A stretch of DNA of 64,000 bases from Ectocarpus siliculosus (GCA_000310025.1 FN649758.1:861485-925484); one strand, 5' to 3'. Positions 32,456 to 44,486 are shown, numbered from the stretch's first letter. Program-made: numbers and translations. Notes: generated by a model not told the origin, from the letters alone.

Positions 32456-32651
32456 CTGAATGCCTACAAGGGCTGGAAACTGATTCACACTTTCTCCAGT
32501 TCGTACAGTAGGTTCCTCTTTTGATGATTTCCAACATGTTTGCAACTCCAAGGCGTACTTGTCTGAACCCTGTCTTTCGACAAGTATGCAGAACGAAAGT
32601 GCGCCATCTAAGATAAGGTGCATAACCTGCACACGCCTCAAAGCCGGGCAG

Positions 32652-33038
32652 CTATCTGGTCGGTGCGGCACGCGATTCCAGCCACTTTTGAACGTTCTTG
32701 TTCCGCACCCACACCATTCCCCCCTTCCCGTCGGCTACACGCTTCATCTCGTCTCTGAAGTGAACGTAGCCATCACCATCCTTGGCGTCCTTACACCTTT
32801 TGATTTCCTCCTTGTCCATGAACTTCTTCAGCGCTTCGTAAGAGGCCCTCGTACCCCTTTGCATGTCGGCACCGATTGCTTCCTCACCCGTTACAACACG
32901 ACGTAGCGCATGTTCGTCAAGAGTGCGGTCGACTAGCTCTCCCACCAGTCCGTCTCTCACGTCCTTCAGGAAATCCGAGGGGTCCACGTTCAGTCCTGTC
33001 GTGGCGTTCAGCGCTACCTTCGCGGTCACCACGGCCAC
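32652..33038 (-). CDS. ROCO A last exon
   Basis: 387 nt, acceptor CTTCTAAG, phase 0, ending at a stop. Reads VAVVTAKVALNATTGLNVDP, SYEALKKFMDKEEI, GYVHFRDEMKRV and GGMVWVRNKNV. The frame is kept, while the gene B partner is shifted. Confidence 0.82.
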   Translation of the reverse strand: MAVVTAKVALNATTGLNVDPSDFLKDVRDGLVGELVDRTLDEHALRRVVTGEEAIGADMQRGTRASYEALKKFMDKEEIKRCKDAKDGDGYVHFRDEMKRVADGKGGMVWVRNKNVQKWLESRAAPTR

Positions 33039-36000
33039 CTTAGAAGAGAGCACATCAACAATTTAGGTGCACAAAGAAATCCACCGCAGCTCATCATCAC
33101 CGACGTTGCAAGGCATTGGCCCAGCAACCAAGAGCCCATTATTTAAGCCGAAAACGTAAACACGTACCGCACGGGAGCACATCTTTATTTGGAGTACCCG
33201 TATGACATGTAGTAGGTCCACCAGAAACAGTGTCACCGACTCCGACCAACCTCTTTTAAAAAACTTTGTCTTACCTGAAGCACCGGCGATATTTTCCTCA
33301 CCCAGCCACGCGTCTGCTTAAACCGATGGCCTTCACCACCATAGCCACACGGTACCCTGGTCATGTCGACCGGGCACAAGAAGTGCAGGGTCATGTCCTT
33401 CTTTGCCAAGCCACGGAGCTTGGTCAGCATGCTCTTCTTCCCATGGGCCTTCGACGAAGTGCCACCAGATCCAACCTCCTTGACGACCACAAGCCGAGGG
33501 TAAAGGTAGTTCGGGGCCTGCAAGTTCTTCAGGCGCATTAGGCTTTCCTGGGTACTCTCGAGCACCTTGTCCAGCCTTCCTGTCATCATGCCGAACCCAT
33601 CCTCCACCTCGACCTTCACTTCGCCTAAGCCGTCCGTGATACCGTCGAGAGCAGCCTTCGTGTAGCCAAATCCTCTCCTCACCTCGCCCTGCACGTTGCC
33701 AAACCCTCCCTTCACCTCATCCAACCCGGCCTTGGTGTCGTCAACCCCCCCCTTCATGGTTTTGATGATGCTTTCGACCATTCGCGTCAACCCGTCCTTT
33801 TTCTTGGAGCTACCCTGTGATAGCCATGACGCAAGGACCGGCACAGGACCAAAGCACTCAGCAGCCAGAATGCATCTTCGAGCATTAGTGCAAACTTTTG
33901 TCCCAACAACAGAATCACGATACTTGTTCACCGTGTGGATACAACTGTGTCGGGCATAACGAGGTGGTGGATGAACGTTGAACTAGGCACCATCATCATC
34001 TGCCGTCAGAATGCTCCTTCGCGAACGGGGGGGTACACGTAACGCAAGATTTGGTTGTATTGCCGATACTACCGGTGCTGTCGAGACGTGATGATGCTTG
34101 CGGAGACAACACCGAATGTAATCAGCGACATAGACAATCTGCCTCCGAGGTCATTACCAGCCGAACAAAAAAACAAGCGCACGAAGACACCAACCGCTTT
34201 ACGAAACAACGAAATCCAAGCACCCATCGCCAGCCAACAGCTCCTAGGATGGGTGACGCGTGCGCGGGTATGGGTGGCAGCACATTGTACAACATACGAT
34301 AAGGAACATCTGATTCTGAATTTTGTCGCTTATCACTCCGAGCAAACGTGTCAGAAACTACCAAAAACTGATCGCCGTACAATATGAGCAGCGAGACAAA
34401 CAACTGTCCCGACGCCATACCAGACACAGAACGGCCGTGTACGGCTACTGGGATAATTCCAGAGATCGATTAGAGTGGTCTCGTCACACGCTCACCACAA
34501 CATCGGCACAGTTTGTGACTGACCCAAAGTTTCTTTGTTTCTAAGGTATACTACGGGTACACACGTTGTTGCGGCAAACCTTGCCCAGACTTTCGATTTC
34601 GTATTTCTCTCCACTATCAACCAGATGTGCCACCTATTCTCACCGCCTGGCCATCGAAGGAGTAGTGGCCCTTCAGGGCATCGAACCTCTCCATCACCTC
34701 GTCGAAAATTTCACCTGTCGGGCGAAAATGAGCATAGGAGTCACTCAACATGCCGAAACATGCCTAGTCTGTACTTACGCTCCGGGGTCTTACCAAGTGC
34801 ATTCGATGGCAACCGTAGTAGCGTCATTCCTCCGACCTAGACAACGACCTGCAAGGGTGCGTGCAGACAACGCAGAGGTAGACTCTTGTGTGCCCATCCC
34901 ACAAAAGTTTCTTTTAATCTTTCCGTAGGCCTATTGCCCGAAACAGAGGGGGTGAGGGCTAAGCCAATCACCCCCAAAGAAAAACGATGCTCTGGACATT
35001 TCATTGACAGGCTCGAGCGATTGAACACGGATGTACGATAAAACTTTTGAAATCCTCTGGTTGTCGCCATCCCTAACGATGGGTCGGGGCACACCTGTTC
35101 CAACTGCCCCGCGGAAACTTGTGTCACGCGTATTGATGGTTGCATGGGAATCGCTCATATTCAGGAATGCGCGCATGCATCGTGATGGCTCTTGTTCTCT
35201 CGTATAACATCAAGAACCATTCTCTCATCCGCGCCCCCGTGGATGAGGTTTTTATCCTGCGACAGCAGATACTGTAGACCGCAACAACCGTTACAACACA
35301 AAATAGCACTCAAAGAATGTTTGTGTGCGAATCTTGACAACGCATGTGCTCTCTACCCCAAGAGCAGGCAATCGCTCGTCCTTGCTGATCGGTTTCACAA
35401 CAACACCGATGTCACGCAATGACACCGCCAACACAACGAAAATATCGTCGTAGGAGGAATAGCACGCTCGGCGGGGGCAAGATACGTTGTCACTGCCGGT
35501 ATCGCTCGCGCGCTTTCATTCAGCATCACCAACTCGGAGCAATCGCACGGGGTGTTCGTGAGACTAGCAAACGAAATTATTGAAGTCTCATTTTGCCGCA
35601 TGGGTTTATGGCGACCGAAAGTGTCCCAGTCTCACAAGGTGACAAAAACCAACAGTGAAGATAGATATATGCCACATCGCACGTTGAGCTTAACTTCCAC
35701 TTGTGGGGGTACTCCAACCTCTCCATTGGTCGTGCATACCTCGGTCCATTCGGATGTCGACCATGCGCAAGAGATCGATAGCCGCGGCCCCAAGTCCCTT
35801 GGTTTCGGTACTGCAACGCGGGCATCTGCGTTTCAGAAATGTTTCTCCGGCCTGGGTCACCTGAAAACGGCGTGGATAGGTAATCCTGGTATTGTAGGCG
35901 CGGCGTGAGCTACATATGTACCTACAAGCACCCAACGGTGTTGATGCTAAAAGGCGAACGCTAGGCATGGCAGCAGGGAAAACACACAACTTTAATTCTT

Positions 36001-39000
36001 CAACCACAATCGTACATACCGTACGCAAGAGTACGCAGTCACCAAACCACAAAAAAGCACAACAGAGATGCACATGCTTTCGTTCTCGCCTTTCGGAAAC
36101 ATCCAGATAGCAAAAGAAGAATCTACAGAACCACCAGCAAAGTGCTACAGCTTGCCAGCACAGGCCCTGCGCCAAACTACACCTACTCAAGTCTGGCGGT
36201 AAGCTGGTGCTAATGAGGAACCCTGTGCTCCCAGTTCTCCAAAGCGCCAAACAAACCCATTCACACGGGATTTTCCTCAAAAGCATTGCTGTAGACGTGC
36301 ACTTCGAGAAGAGCACATCCTGCAACATGCAGGTGAATATTGCAAGAACATCGTTACTGCCAATACTACACAAGGTCGACCATGCCCTTGACCGTGCGTA
36401 TGCAAGCAATCACACGCGAATGCAGCTTGGGTGTCAGGAATGCACAAGGGCTGGAGGGATTACCTTGTTGGCCATAAGCATCGCGTCACCATGTTGAGGA
36501 CACTTGAGAGCACCGCCCCAGCGTAGTCCTGGGAAATCCACCAGCATCAAGCTCACCGCAGACATGACGTATGACAGCGCCACCCACGGAGCCGGAGTGC
36601 CGATATCACCGAAGATCTGACCATTGAGCTTGTGGTCGGTTGATGAGTATTCTAGTACCACGGCAAATATCCCGCGCCCACCCAAATCGCCGAGGCCACC
36701 GTGCACAAGCACCCCATATCGCCAGAATGTTTGCACGGCACCAAGACCGCAGCACCGTGTCAGCACCTTTTCAATCGCACCAGGCGGTACACCGAGAAAG
36801 ATATTCCAACTGGCACTCAGTGCTGGGGTGTGCCTCGAACAGAATGTGTCGATCACTTCGCCCACACTATCGGGGCGTTCTGGTTTTAGCCGCAGAAGAA
36901 CTACCTGGCCCTCATCAAGATCGCCTTCGAGCGGGAACGTGAGACCCAAGGATGCAAGCGTGGGGAGAACATACTCGGACAGGCCACCCGGCCACATCGC
37001 ATACGCTAATCTTGGTTCAAGCACGCCCTCGTTCTTGAGCCTGCCCCACGAAGCGATGTATAACGGATCGTCCAGGGTGATACGCGCGTCACCCGTGTCC
37101 CCAAGATTCACACGGCCGTCAAAGGTCTCTTGGTCCTTGTGATTGAGCAAGGGCTTGAGGATTCTCGCCAGCCAAAGTACGTCGAGAAAGACGAACGTTT
37201 CGTGGCGAACGAGGGATCCGTCGAACTCCCTGCATTCACAACATTGTGAAGTACGTCGAGTTGGTAAATCCGTCTGGGGTGAGTGCAGAAACCGCGAGGA
37301 GCGTTTACGGAAGGGACGTCGCCCCCTGGTTTCCGAAACGGGACCAACACAATGCTCGAGAGCAAGATATTTACGTTTGCTACGCGATCACGTTCACTGA
37401 TTGGCAGCGATGCTGCACCTACTATTGCCAGTAGTTCCTACCATGTGGCGAACGAGGTGAGATCAATATCGGAATACCAATTTGGTATTTTTACCTGATC
37501 GAGAGAGCTCCTTCCAAAGCATTCTTGGCGTTTGTGACGATGATCCCTCTCCGCTCAAGCTCATCAACTATTTTCTGCCATTTCTTGCTGAGGTCCTCAA
37601 CCGTGATCCCCTGATACACGACTGTGTTGCCTCCTGCCGTTTCCGTCGCGTCTCCTCTGTCGGGGTGGAGTGACTTGCGCAGTACTACCTCGACCGGATC
37701 GCTGGGCAAGCAACATCCAATCAATAGCGGGTCAAACGCCGTCAGAACATGTCGAATCGTCAAAGACCCCATCCACACACGTGTGGCACAGACGCCAGTG
37801 TCCCGAGAGTTCAACCGAGGGCAACTAGCGTAGTACGGACATGTAAATCCCACAACCGAAAATGTGAATTGGACTGGGCGTGGGCCGGGGGCGTTGGCGC
37901 GGGGTGAACAGCTGGAGACACCAGGGTTTTCCATGGGTACACTTTGTGGGGGGGAAACTAATGTTACGAGCTTAGCTTTGCCTCCGACATTGGGCGGTTT
38001 GGTCTTTTTCTGTTTGCTGCCTACCATATCTACCATCTCGCTGGACTATTGGTCAGGGTGGTTGGGGAGCGTGAACTTTCTGCGAGTGGCGGGATTTTTT
38101 CCGGGTCGTTTGTGACTATGCGTACCATACGTTCGGTTCGCCTATGACCATTGGAGTTCGTGGTGTCGCCACGACGAGTGCCGAAGAAGGACGTACTCAA
38201 CAGAGGCCATAGCGGTCACTTCATGCGAAGACATCAACAAACACCGCAACATTCGGCTAGAGTGGCTGTCGTGCATGAAACCATCGCGAGCCCTGGCATG
38301 CATATGACCTCCGGGGGTATCCGTGCCCTGTGCGCTTTGTAGGCTCTACAAGTACGCATATTGTTGACAGTCTCTATTGCAGACCCCCGGAAGGTTGAAG
38401 CTTAAACGTTGTCACAGAGGGCGTAGACGGTGTTCCTTTTCTTCAGGGTGTCGGCAACGGGATGTCTGGCCGGGGACTACAGGAGCGTTTTCGTTCCTGC
38501 ATCATCTATTCGCCAACTAACAACGCAATGGTGGTGCGCAAGGGCCAGCTTCAAGAGATAACTCAATTGTTTGCATCGCCGCGGTAAGCAGAAGAAATTA
38601 GATACGTTCATGAACGCCACGGACCCCAAAAATTGTGTTTTGTATGTGTTCGAGATGGGGCTGCTTATTCCTCTCAAAAAATGAGGATGAATGAGGATCG
38701 AATCCTCCCGCCCCATTCCTCATGAGGGGAGGTGAGTCAGGAGCCCCAAGTTCCCCCTGGTTCGACTCATCGTCTCCCGTATGTCGCTGCAAGCGGGAGG
38801 GGAGGTGAACTACGTGTCAAGCGTCCCCCATGGTTGGACTCACGAATCTGCCGCAAAGTCGATCGAGAGCCCAAGCGTCAAACCGAAATCAAGCTCACCG
38901 TCCCTGCTCGAGAGAATCCAGAACAATGAGGACTGTATCCCAGCTGCGAGGAAGCACCATCTGAGCTCCTCGGAGACCACCTCCGTCAGGCTTGTTGACG

Positions 39001-42000
39001 AGCCGGTGAAGTAAACTGGGCGGGGGGTGATCATCTTTCATGTCATGCCAGTCGCACGCCCAGTCCCCCTTCGACCCATGGTTCTCAGTGCCAACCTCAC
39101 CATGTTGGCCACCTTCTGCTGGGAAGCAGCTCGTGAAAGAAACGCCGGGCTCCAACTGAACGGGCTGCATACCATGGCGAACCCAGCTCGAAAGCCACGT
39201 CCGACAGGCATGCTCCACTCTTTCGCCAATTTCCGCTGCGTTTCCGCCCGCCAGGTCGCACTTGGTGACCACCAGGATGACGTCGTTATGGGGAACTCGT
39301 CGAGAAATTGATCGCAGCCAATCGCACACACGCAACTCTTCCAGCTTGCGGCAGTCTTCCTCAACTTCGCCGGAGTTTTTGCGTTCTAGCTGCTGCCCGA
39401 ACGCCGCCGCGTTGCACACTAGCACGCAAACCGACCGTGGCGTCAAGAACATCTGCAGAAGCCCCGTGTAGGCAACCTGTCGAACGTGCGTTATGTGAAC
39501 TTGACATCCATGAACTGCGTGGCCTCTCATCCTTGAGGGGTCTGTACAACCCCCCCCTCGAGCCGTTCGGTTTGAATCAAAATGCCACACCTTCTTAGAG
39601 GGGAACCACGGCTCCACGCTATTTGGCGAATGAAGGAAAGTATTGTCGAGACTGTATATCTATTTCCACACACACACAGCTTCTTTGTTTCAAGGTGATC
39701 CCTCCCCACACATTTCGTCATGTTAGCTCAACTCCAGCACATCCAAGCGACATATTTCGAGCTTGTGGATTTGTGGGCCATGCGTGGAATACATAGCACC
39801 CCGAAAGCTGGAACTTTACCCTCTAGAGCAGCAACACCTCGGGCCCACTAACCGGTTTGTCTACTTGTGGCCGAAATCCCCAGGACGATACGGGACAATA
39901 GTAACAATTCTTCTCCGTCAGGACACTCTCTACACAAAAAGAGCGGTAGTCCTCACTGGCTTGGAGGACTCACGAGGGGGTGTTTCGAAATTCGCGAGGT
40001 AGGATGGAGGTTTTCGGGCGCGGCCAAAGTAAACGACCGCAACTGCGTCGGCTCCCGTGTATCCCGATTCAAGACAAACAAAAAACACTACCGTTGTGAG
40101 GAAATACCTACAGCCCCCAACGCTTCAACACCCATCCAATACACGGTCCTGGGTGCTACATGTTTCAAGCCCGTGGTAGCAAAAAACATACTTTTACGAC
40201 ATGATGTCCAGGAATTTCACTTCGTTCCGCGTGGCGTGAGACAGCACTTGTTGGGGGGGCCAACCTGGCATCTAATTTGAGGGCACCATTTCGCTGGTCC
40301 GGGCAGACAGTGCATGCTCCCAGGCGACGGTCTCACGCAAGGCCTCCGTTTAACACCTTTCGAAACATTTTTCCAGCACAAACAACACCAGTTACCTGCC
40401 CAGCGCAGTCGTACACCCGAACGGATGAACCTTCTAGCTCCATGGGCTCCACGTCCGCAAACACCGTGCTCTCCTCCTTCCACTCACCCGTGGGAGTTGG
40501 TTCATTGGCCTTCATGCTCTGGCGCAAGCTATACCAGATGGGCACAGCGAACGATAGAGAGCTGAAAAGTGTTGGTACGGCGCAACAAGGTCCAACCTGC
40601 CGCGAATGGTCTTCGAGAGTCCACATTCGAAAGAATGCCGACACGCGGCAGGAGAAAATAGCTTTGGTTCAATCCCCGGCGAACATTTGGTTCGAACGTG
40701 ATGTTAGATGTCATCGTTGGGCAACGAAAGGCGTGAGATGTATACCGTACTGGTGCGAGTGATCGCACCTCGCCTAGGCCAACTTCCATGTCTCGATTGC
40801 TCCACAGCCTAGACAACACAGGTGCCGCAAAGGGTGGTTTCGAAATATCTCCAGAGCTTCTCTTAAGCCTACCGGTTATGTTTGTGCCACACTGCGAAAT
40901 ACGTTTGGGATAAATGATGCCGGTCAAGCACGTGTGGCGGGAAAGCAGTAGCGGTCTGCAGGAAGACCACCACACACATCACGGACCTCGATTTCCCTGC
41001 TCCTTCCTGCCCGACAAGAACCACCTTGGTACTGATACGCTCGATCCGGCAGGGTTCAGCATAAAGATCTTCGAAATAACTTCTCATGCTCTTCCGCCCT
41101 TTGTCCACGATAGATTCTGGCGGTTCAGCCCAGGGGTTGCCATCGAGAACGATTTTCGCTCTCTCGAGGACGTCAAGCAACCGGCACAGCTGCCCGGGCA
41201 TTGACCCACCTGCCATGTGGCGTAGAGCACGCAGATGGGAAGGGCCCGATATCATCGCATCCATCGGGTAATCACGAGGTAAAAGGCCAGATACTCCAGC
41301 AGTCGTACAGTCTCCTTCGGGGGGGTTGACTAGGCATTGGCACTCTAGCAGCCGATCCGTGAAGAGATATTTACGGTCTGGCTCCATTTATCACCAAGCA
41401 CATGCCCGAAGCTCGGCAAGAGGTGAGCACAAGACTCTGGTGCTCTCCAAATCATTATTGGTGACGTATCGTACTCATCGTTAGCAGAACGAGCAACGAA
41501 GTTGACATATTGACAACGGGACGGTGCACCTGGGACAGCTGGAGCACACGGCAGCTCCATCCTCGAGACAGTTTGACCATCGTTTCCGACGTCGGACGTC
41601 CCGCGTCAATCTCAATACAAGATGGCGCACAATGTGTCAGGAAACCAGTATCGCCCACAAGAGAGACTGCGCCTGCCCTTCGACCAACACATTCAATCCT
41701 CACGAGGGCTACCTGCCGGCAAGCCCTGACAAGCCGGGAAACCACATCTGGTGCTGCTGCTGGTATCGAGGACTGCCGGCGCGATCTTCACCCACTCGCC
41801 AGAAAAGGAATACATAAGCACGCGGATTGCGGTAAGTCCTATTTCCTGGGGACACTGACTTTGGCGAGGGCGCCGCCTTGCCCACGTTGCTGAATTGAAG
41901 CATACCTGACATGCCACAACCTCCCTTATCTTGGTCCTCATCTTGAACGTTCTGGGTGTGGTCCCAGAGAGCTGCCCAATGAAACAAAGTCGCAACAAAA

Positions 42001-44486
42001 CACGCGGGAAGCTACAATAAGGTGCGGAGCCCGCGCGCAAGCGGGCAACGAACTAGCTGGTAGACAGCCTCGGACAAGGCTCGAGGTCTCATAACGCTGG
42101 TCGTTATTGCATTATCCACCCGTGTGCAGTGAAACGCAAAAAAATAGGACGGGCCCGCGGGTACCCAAATTTCCAAGGTACTCGTTGGGAACTTCCCGAC
42201 GTTTTTTTCCCACCTTGGTGGGCGGTCCCGGTACTGGCGGTTATTGCCGTCGTATGCTGGCGTGTACCGGGACCACCGAAAAACGAAAAAACCCGCTTAC
42301 CGCCGAAAACGTACGGCACAAACTGCCAAGCGTACCGCCGTATTGCAATACCGCCCAGCACGTACCGCCATATTGCAAAGCCGCCGAAAGAGTACCGTCA
42401 AATCGGGTTACCGCACAGAGAGGTACCGCCACAAGCGGTATCGTCAGTATCATAAAGGTAGTCCGATAGGTAAGACAATGGACCACTTGTATATCGCAGC
42501 CAAGAAGTCTAGACTAAGTGCCTTGGAGCGTCTCGCCCTCGACATGATTAAGTTGACTGGTGAGTCCAGCGTTTAGAAACATCGAAATACAAAATGTACA
42601 TACTCCCCACGGGGGTGAATAGGTGACGTTGCAGAAGCCAGGATGGAAATCGTAGACCACCTCTCACCTGAGATTTGGTTGCTGTCCAAGCCAAGATGCG
42701 CGAGCTCGGCAAGGGCTCCCAGCTCCTTAGGGACAGTACCTGAGTCGAAACAGTATCGACGGATTTGCTGAGATCAGTAGGGTGTTCAAAGAGGCTTTCG
42801 CATTTTTCTCACGCTCAAAACGGCGTGGATGCGAAAACCGATGAGGTCATCGCAGACCAGAACAACGCAAGACAGTAGTTGATGGTCCAGGTACAACCAG
42901 GAGAGTCCCACCATATCACTACAAAACGTTGCCGAGTTCCTACGTTGGTGTCGTTCCGTCGGATCGGCACGTCTCGCTCTTTCTCTCCATCCAATGTTCG
43001 CCGCATGCGTGTGCCGTGTAGGATGTAAGTCGGGCGTCTGATCCGCCACCGACGATACTTTGTCAAGGACGACCAGATTGACACCAACAATCGCTCAAAC
43101 GATACATCGCCTGATCGCGATCCTTTGTTATCCGCAGCAAATGACGGTCTCACATATTTTTGCGAGTACCGCTGCTGATGGTAATGATGCTGCTGGTGTC
43201 AGGATCGCGGTACTATGTGCAACACAACCCCTCTACCTGGAACATTCAGTGCCGTTGCACGCTGAGGTATGGATGACGGCCTAGAATAACCGGACAGCTT
43301 CTTTGCGACAAGTGTTGCGAAACGATGTACAGTTGGGTTGTGACTCCCTTCTCTTTGGTTCTGATGCGCGCACGCCCCGATTGCTCCATACAGACATGGA
43401 GGCTTGTACAGTATCAGCCGCTAGGCGACGCGCTTTCTCCTGAATTTCTTGGAAACTTCGAAAAGAGCATGCTCTGGGCACCCGCAAAGAGTACTTCGAT
43501 GAATAATTGTGTTCTGTTCTACAGTATGTTGCCAACCCAATACTCCTACTTCCTCTGGCCAGTACGTCGGTAACGTTAAGGGCGATAAGCGTGTGAGGTG
43601 GAACGGTAGTGACGTTGGTATAAAATTTGGGTCCGTTGCCAAAGAAAAACTGAAAAAGCGCAGACGATGCTCACGGAGACAAACATGACCCATGTCGAAC
43701 TATTCCCGATTTTTTGCGTTTTCTTGAGATATTTTGTTTCTATTGTTGTTGGCCTATTGTTCCTCCGCCGAAACAGGGAAACATGTGCCAATTCTCGAGT
43801 CGACTGATGTTTTTCCGGCCGTTGGCCCATGCAGGGTTGTCCGCGAAAAAAAAAGGGTTCTAACCCAACACACGCTCAAGATTTCGAAAAAATATCACCG
43901 AAGGCATCGGACACGGTTAAGTTCTCGTTCAAGCATACCGCTACAGGCGTACGGGCCAGAGAAGGTATAGGAATTTTTTGCAACCGATTTTCTGTATTGA
44001 ATGACGCATCGGGTAAACTTGCAAAAAAGTCAAACAAGCTAGGTAACAATACCCTATAGCAAATCCTAAAACTAGCGCGAAGTAGAAATAGGGCCCCACC
44101 CGAATTGTCTCCCGGCGTCTAGCAGATCATCTTCTCACCAACGCGTGGGCAGTGTACATATTCACATTATTGCGCTGTGCATCTTGTGGGTGGAGGAGCG
44201 ATTTCCAAGGCCCCCTAAGCTCAAAGCTAGCTTTGAGAAACTTGTCTTGTTTCGCGCTCGGCTTACGGTCAAGAGGCGTACAATACCATTCTGTTGCACA
44301 CTTTTCGTCGTACGTTGTGCCGCTGGGTTCTAGAATCTTTCACCAACGTGTTGTAGGTGGTGCGTGCAGTGTGTGCAGGGATCGCGGGGGGAAACTGAAG
44401 TCTAATATTCTCACCTGTGAGATGGTTATTACTCAGGCCAAGAAACGTGAGCTCTTGAAGGGCTCCAAGCTCCTTTGGGATGGAAC
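32652..44486 (-). CDS. LRR-Roc-COR (ROCO) GTPase, gene A
   Basis: Multi-exon host gene on -. Exons in order: 44415-44486, 42668-42739, 41906-41971, 40987-41209, 40396-40528, 38899-39476, 37495-37701, 36464-37229, 35740-35860, 33275 to about 33900, and 32652-33038 with the stop. All junctions but one are GT-AG with matching phase. The open joins are from 35740 to the next exon, and the 5' end beyond 44486. Joined, it has two LRR units and the Roc G1 motif GQEGAGKSSL formed across a splice. Then come G3 VYDCAGQ, G4 TKCD, a COR region starting FVFLDVLWLARILKPLL, and a linker of short repeats leading to the C-terminus. ROCO proteins are GTP-dependent dimers with LRRs for ligand or partner binding. 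In brown algae they are proposed in recognition and defence. No kinase domain is seen. Roughly 1,070 residues are visible. It looks intact, unlike gene B. Confidence 0.88.
33275..33900 (-). CDS. ROCO A exon: repeat linker and Cys/Pro motif
   Basis: The 3' end is fixed (CTTCAG|GTAAGAC). The 5' end is uncertain. Synonymous-type differences from gene B (AAEC-x2-PVP-x-L-x-SWLSQGSS) show coding from about 33900, upstream of the simple acceptor at 33814. It has repeats of about 11 residues (GLDEVKGGFGN, VEVEDGFGMMTG), then LDKVLESTQESL, PRLVVVKEVG, and LHFLCPVDMTRVPCG. Gene A has 25 more codons of repeat than gene B. Confidence 0.75.
33901..35739 (-). other. Intron of ROCO A, one exon unresolved
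   Basis: No domain is recognised. The phase mismatch between the CPRC exon and the linker exon implies that a short exon or an alternative boundary is hidden here. Confidence 0.4.
35740..35860 (-). CDS. ROCO A exon: CPRC motif
   Basis: 121 nt, acceptor GTTTTCAG, donor CGAG|GTATGC. Reads FLKRRCPRC, then GLGAAAIDLLRMVDIRMDR. Gene B has the same exon (52299-52422, one codon longer). It starts in phase 0, fitting the COR exon, but ends in phase 1. That does not fit the next exon as modelled, so a small exon or boundary is missing here. Confidence 0.75.
36464..37229 (-). CDS. ROCO A exon: main COR domain
   Basis: 766 nt, acceptor GAATGCAG, donor AAG|GTAATC. Reads EFDGSLVRHETFVFLDVLW, LARILKPLLNHKDQETF, GVLEPRLAYAMWPGGLSEYV, FLGVPPGAIEKVLTRCC and CPQHGDAML. 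It matches the COR layout (a winged-helix part with LDVLWL, then strands). Gene B's exon is 10 nt shorter and shifted. Confidence 0.88.
37495..37701 (-). CDS. ROCO A exon: start of COR domain
   Basis: 207 nt, acceptor TTGCCCAG, donor AG|GTAAAA. Reads DPVEVVLRKS, GNTVVYQGITVEDLSKKW and GIIVTNAKNALEGALSI. The partner in gene B (55060-55266) has the same length. Confidence 0.85.
38899..39476 (-). CDS. ROCO A exon: Roc G4 and Roc-COR junction
   Basis: 578 nt, acceptor TTCGACAG, donor CG|GTGAGC. Reads VAYTGLLQMFLTPRSVCVLV right after DCAGQ, then RSISRRVPHNDVILVVTKCD (G4) and a helical region to the donor. Open throughout, unlike the gene B partner. Confidence 0.88.
40396..40528 (-). CDS. ROCO A exon: Roc switch region and G3
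   Basis: 133 nt, acceptor GGTATAG, donor CAG|GTAACT. Reads LRQSMKANEPTPTGEW, then the DVEPMELEGSSVRV strand and DCAGQ, the G3 (DxxG) motif. Same size as 60136-60268 in gene B. Confidence 0.88.
40987..41209 (-). CDS. ROCO A exon: LRR cap and Roc P-loop (G1)
   Basis: Acceptor CATGGCAG, donor AG|GTCCGT, phase 1 to 2. Contains LDGNPWAEPPESIV (end of the LRR domain), SMRSYFEDLYAEPCRIER, then KVVLVGQEGAGKS. The GKSSL of the P-loop is completed by the next exon. Confidence 0.88.
41906..41971 (-). CDS. ROCO A exon: 66-nt exon between LRRs and Roc
   Basis: 66 nt, phase 1 to phase 1, acceptor TTGGGCAG and donor GTATGC. Reads ALWDHTQNVQDEDQDKGG then CGMSG. The same exon, same length and splice sites, occurs in gene B (63482-63547) with in-frame substitutions. 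It is shorter than an LRR unit and is not a good LRR. Confidence 0.65.
42280..42460. repeat. TACCGCC/TATTGCAA short degenerate repeat in ROCO A intron
   Basis: GTACCGCC-type units spaced about 25-35 bp apart (for example TACCGCCGTATTGCAA and TACCGCCATATTGCAA). They give a repeating YRRIAIPPS-like peptide on +. It lies between the second LRR exon and the 66-nt exon. Probably a small repeat, not a gene. Confidence 0.6.
42668..42739 (-). CDS. ROCO A exon: leucine-rich repeat (72 nt)
   Basis: 72 nt between acceptor GACTCAG and donor GTGAGAGG, phase 1 to phase 1. Reads TVPKELGALAELAHLGLDSN then QISG. Same length and phase as 44415-44486, so LRR exons can be added or lost without frame change. Confidence 0.85.
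44415..44486 (-). CDS. ROCO A exon: leucine-rich repeat (72 nt)
   Basis: Exactly 72 nt between acceptor CCCACAG and donor GTGAGAATA, phase 1 on both sides. Reads SIPKELGALQELTFLGLSNN then HLTG, one full 24-residue plant-type LRR. More LRR exons may lie upstream but none is recognised before the repeat array at 45.1 kb. Confidence 0.85.

Noticed and set aside
35861-36409. Upstream part of the 239-codon - frame covering the CPRC exon
   Set aside because: Only the part after the acceptor at 35860 is conserved in gene B. The rest is intron sequence.
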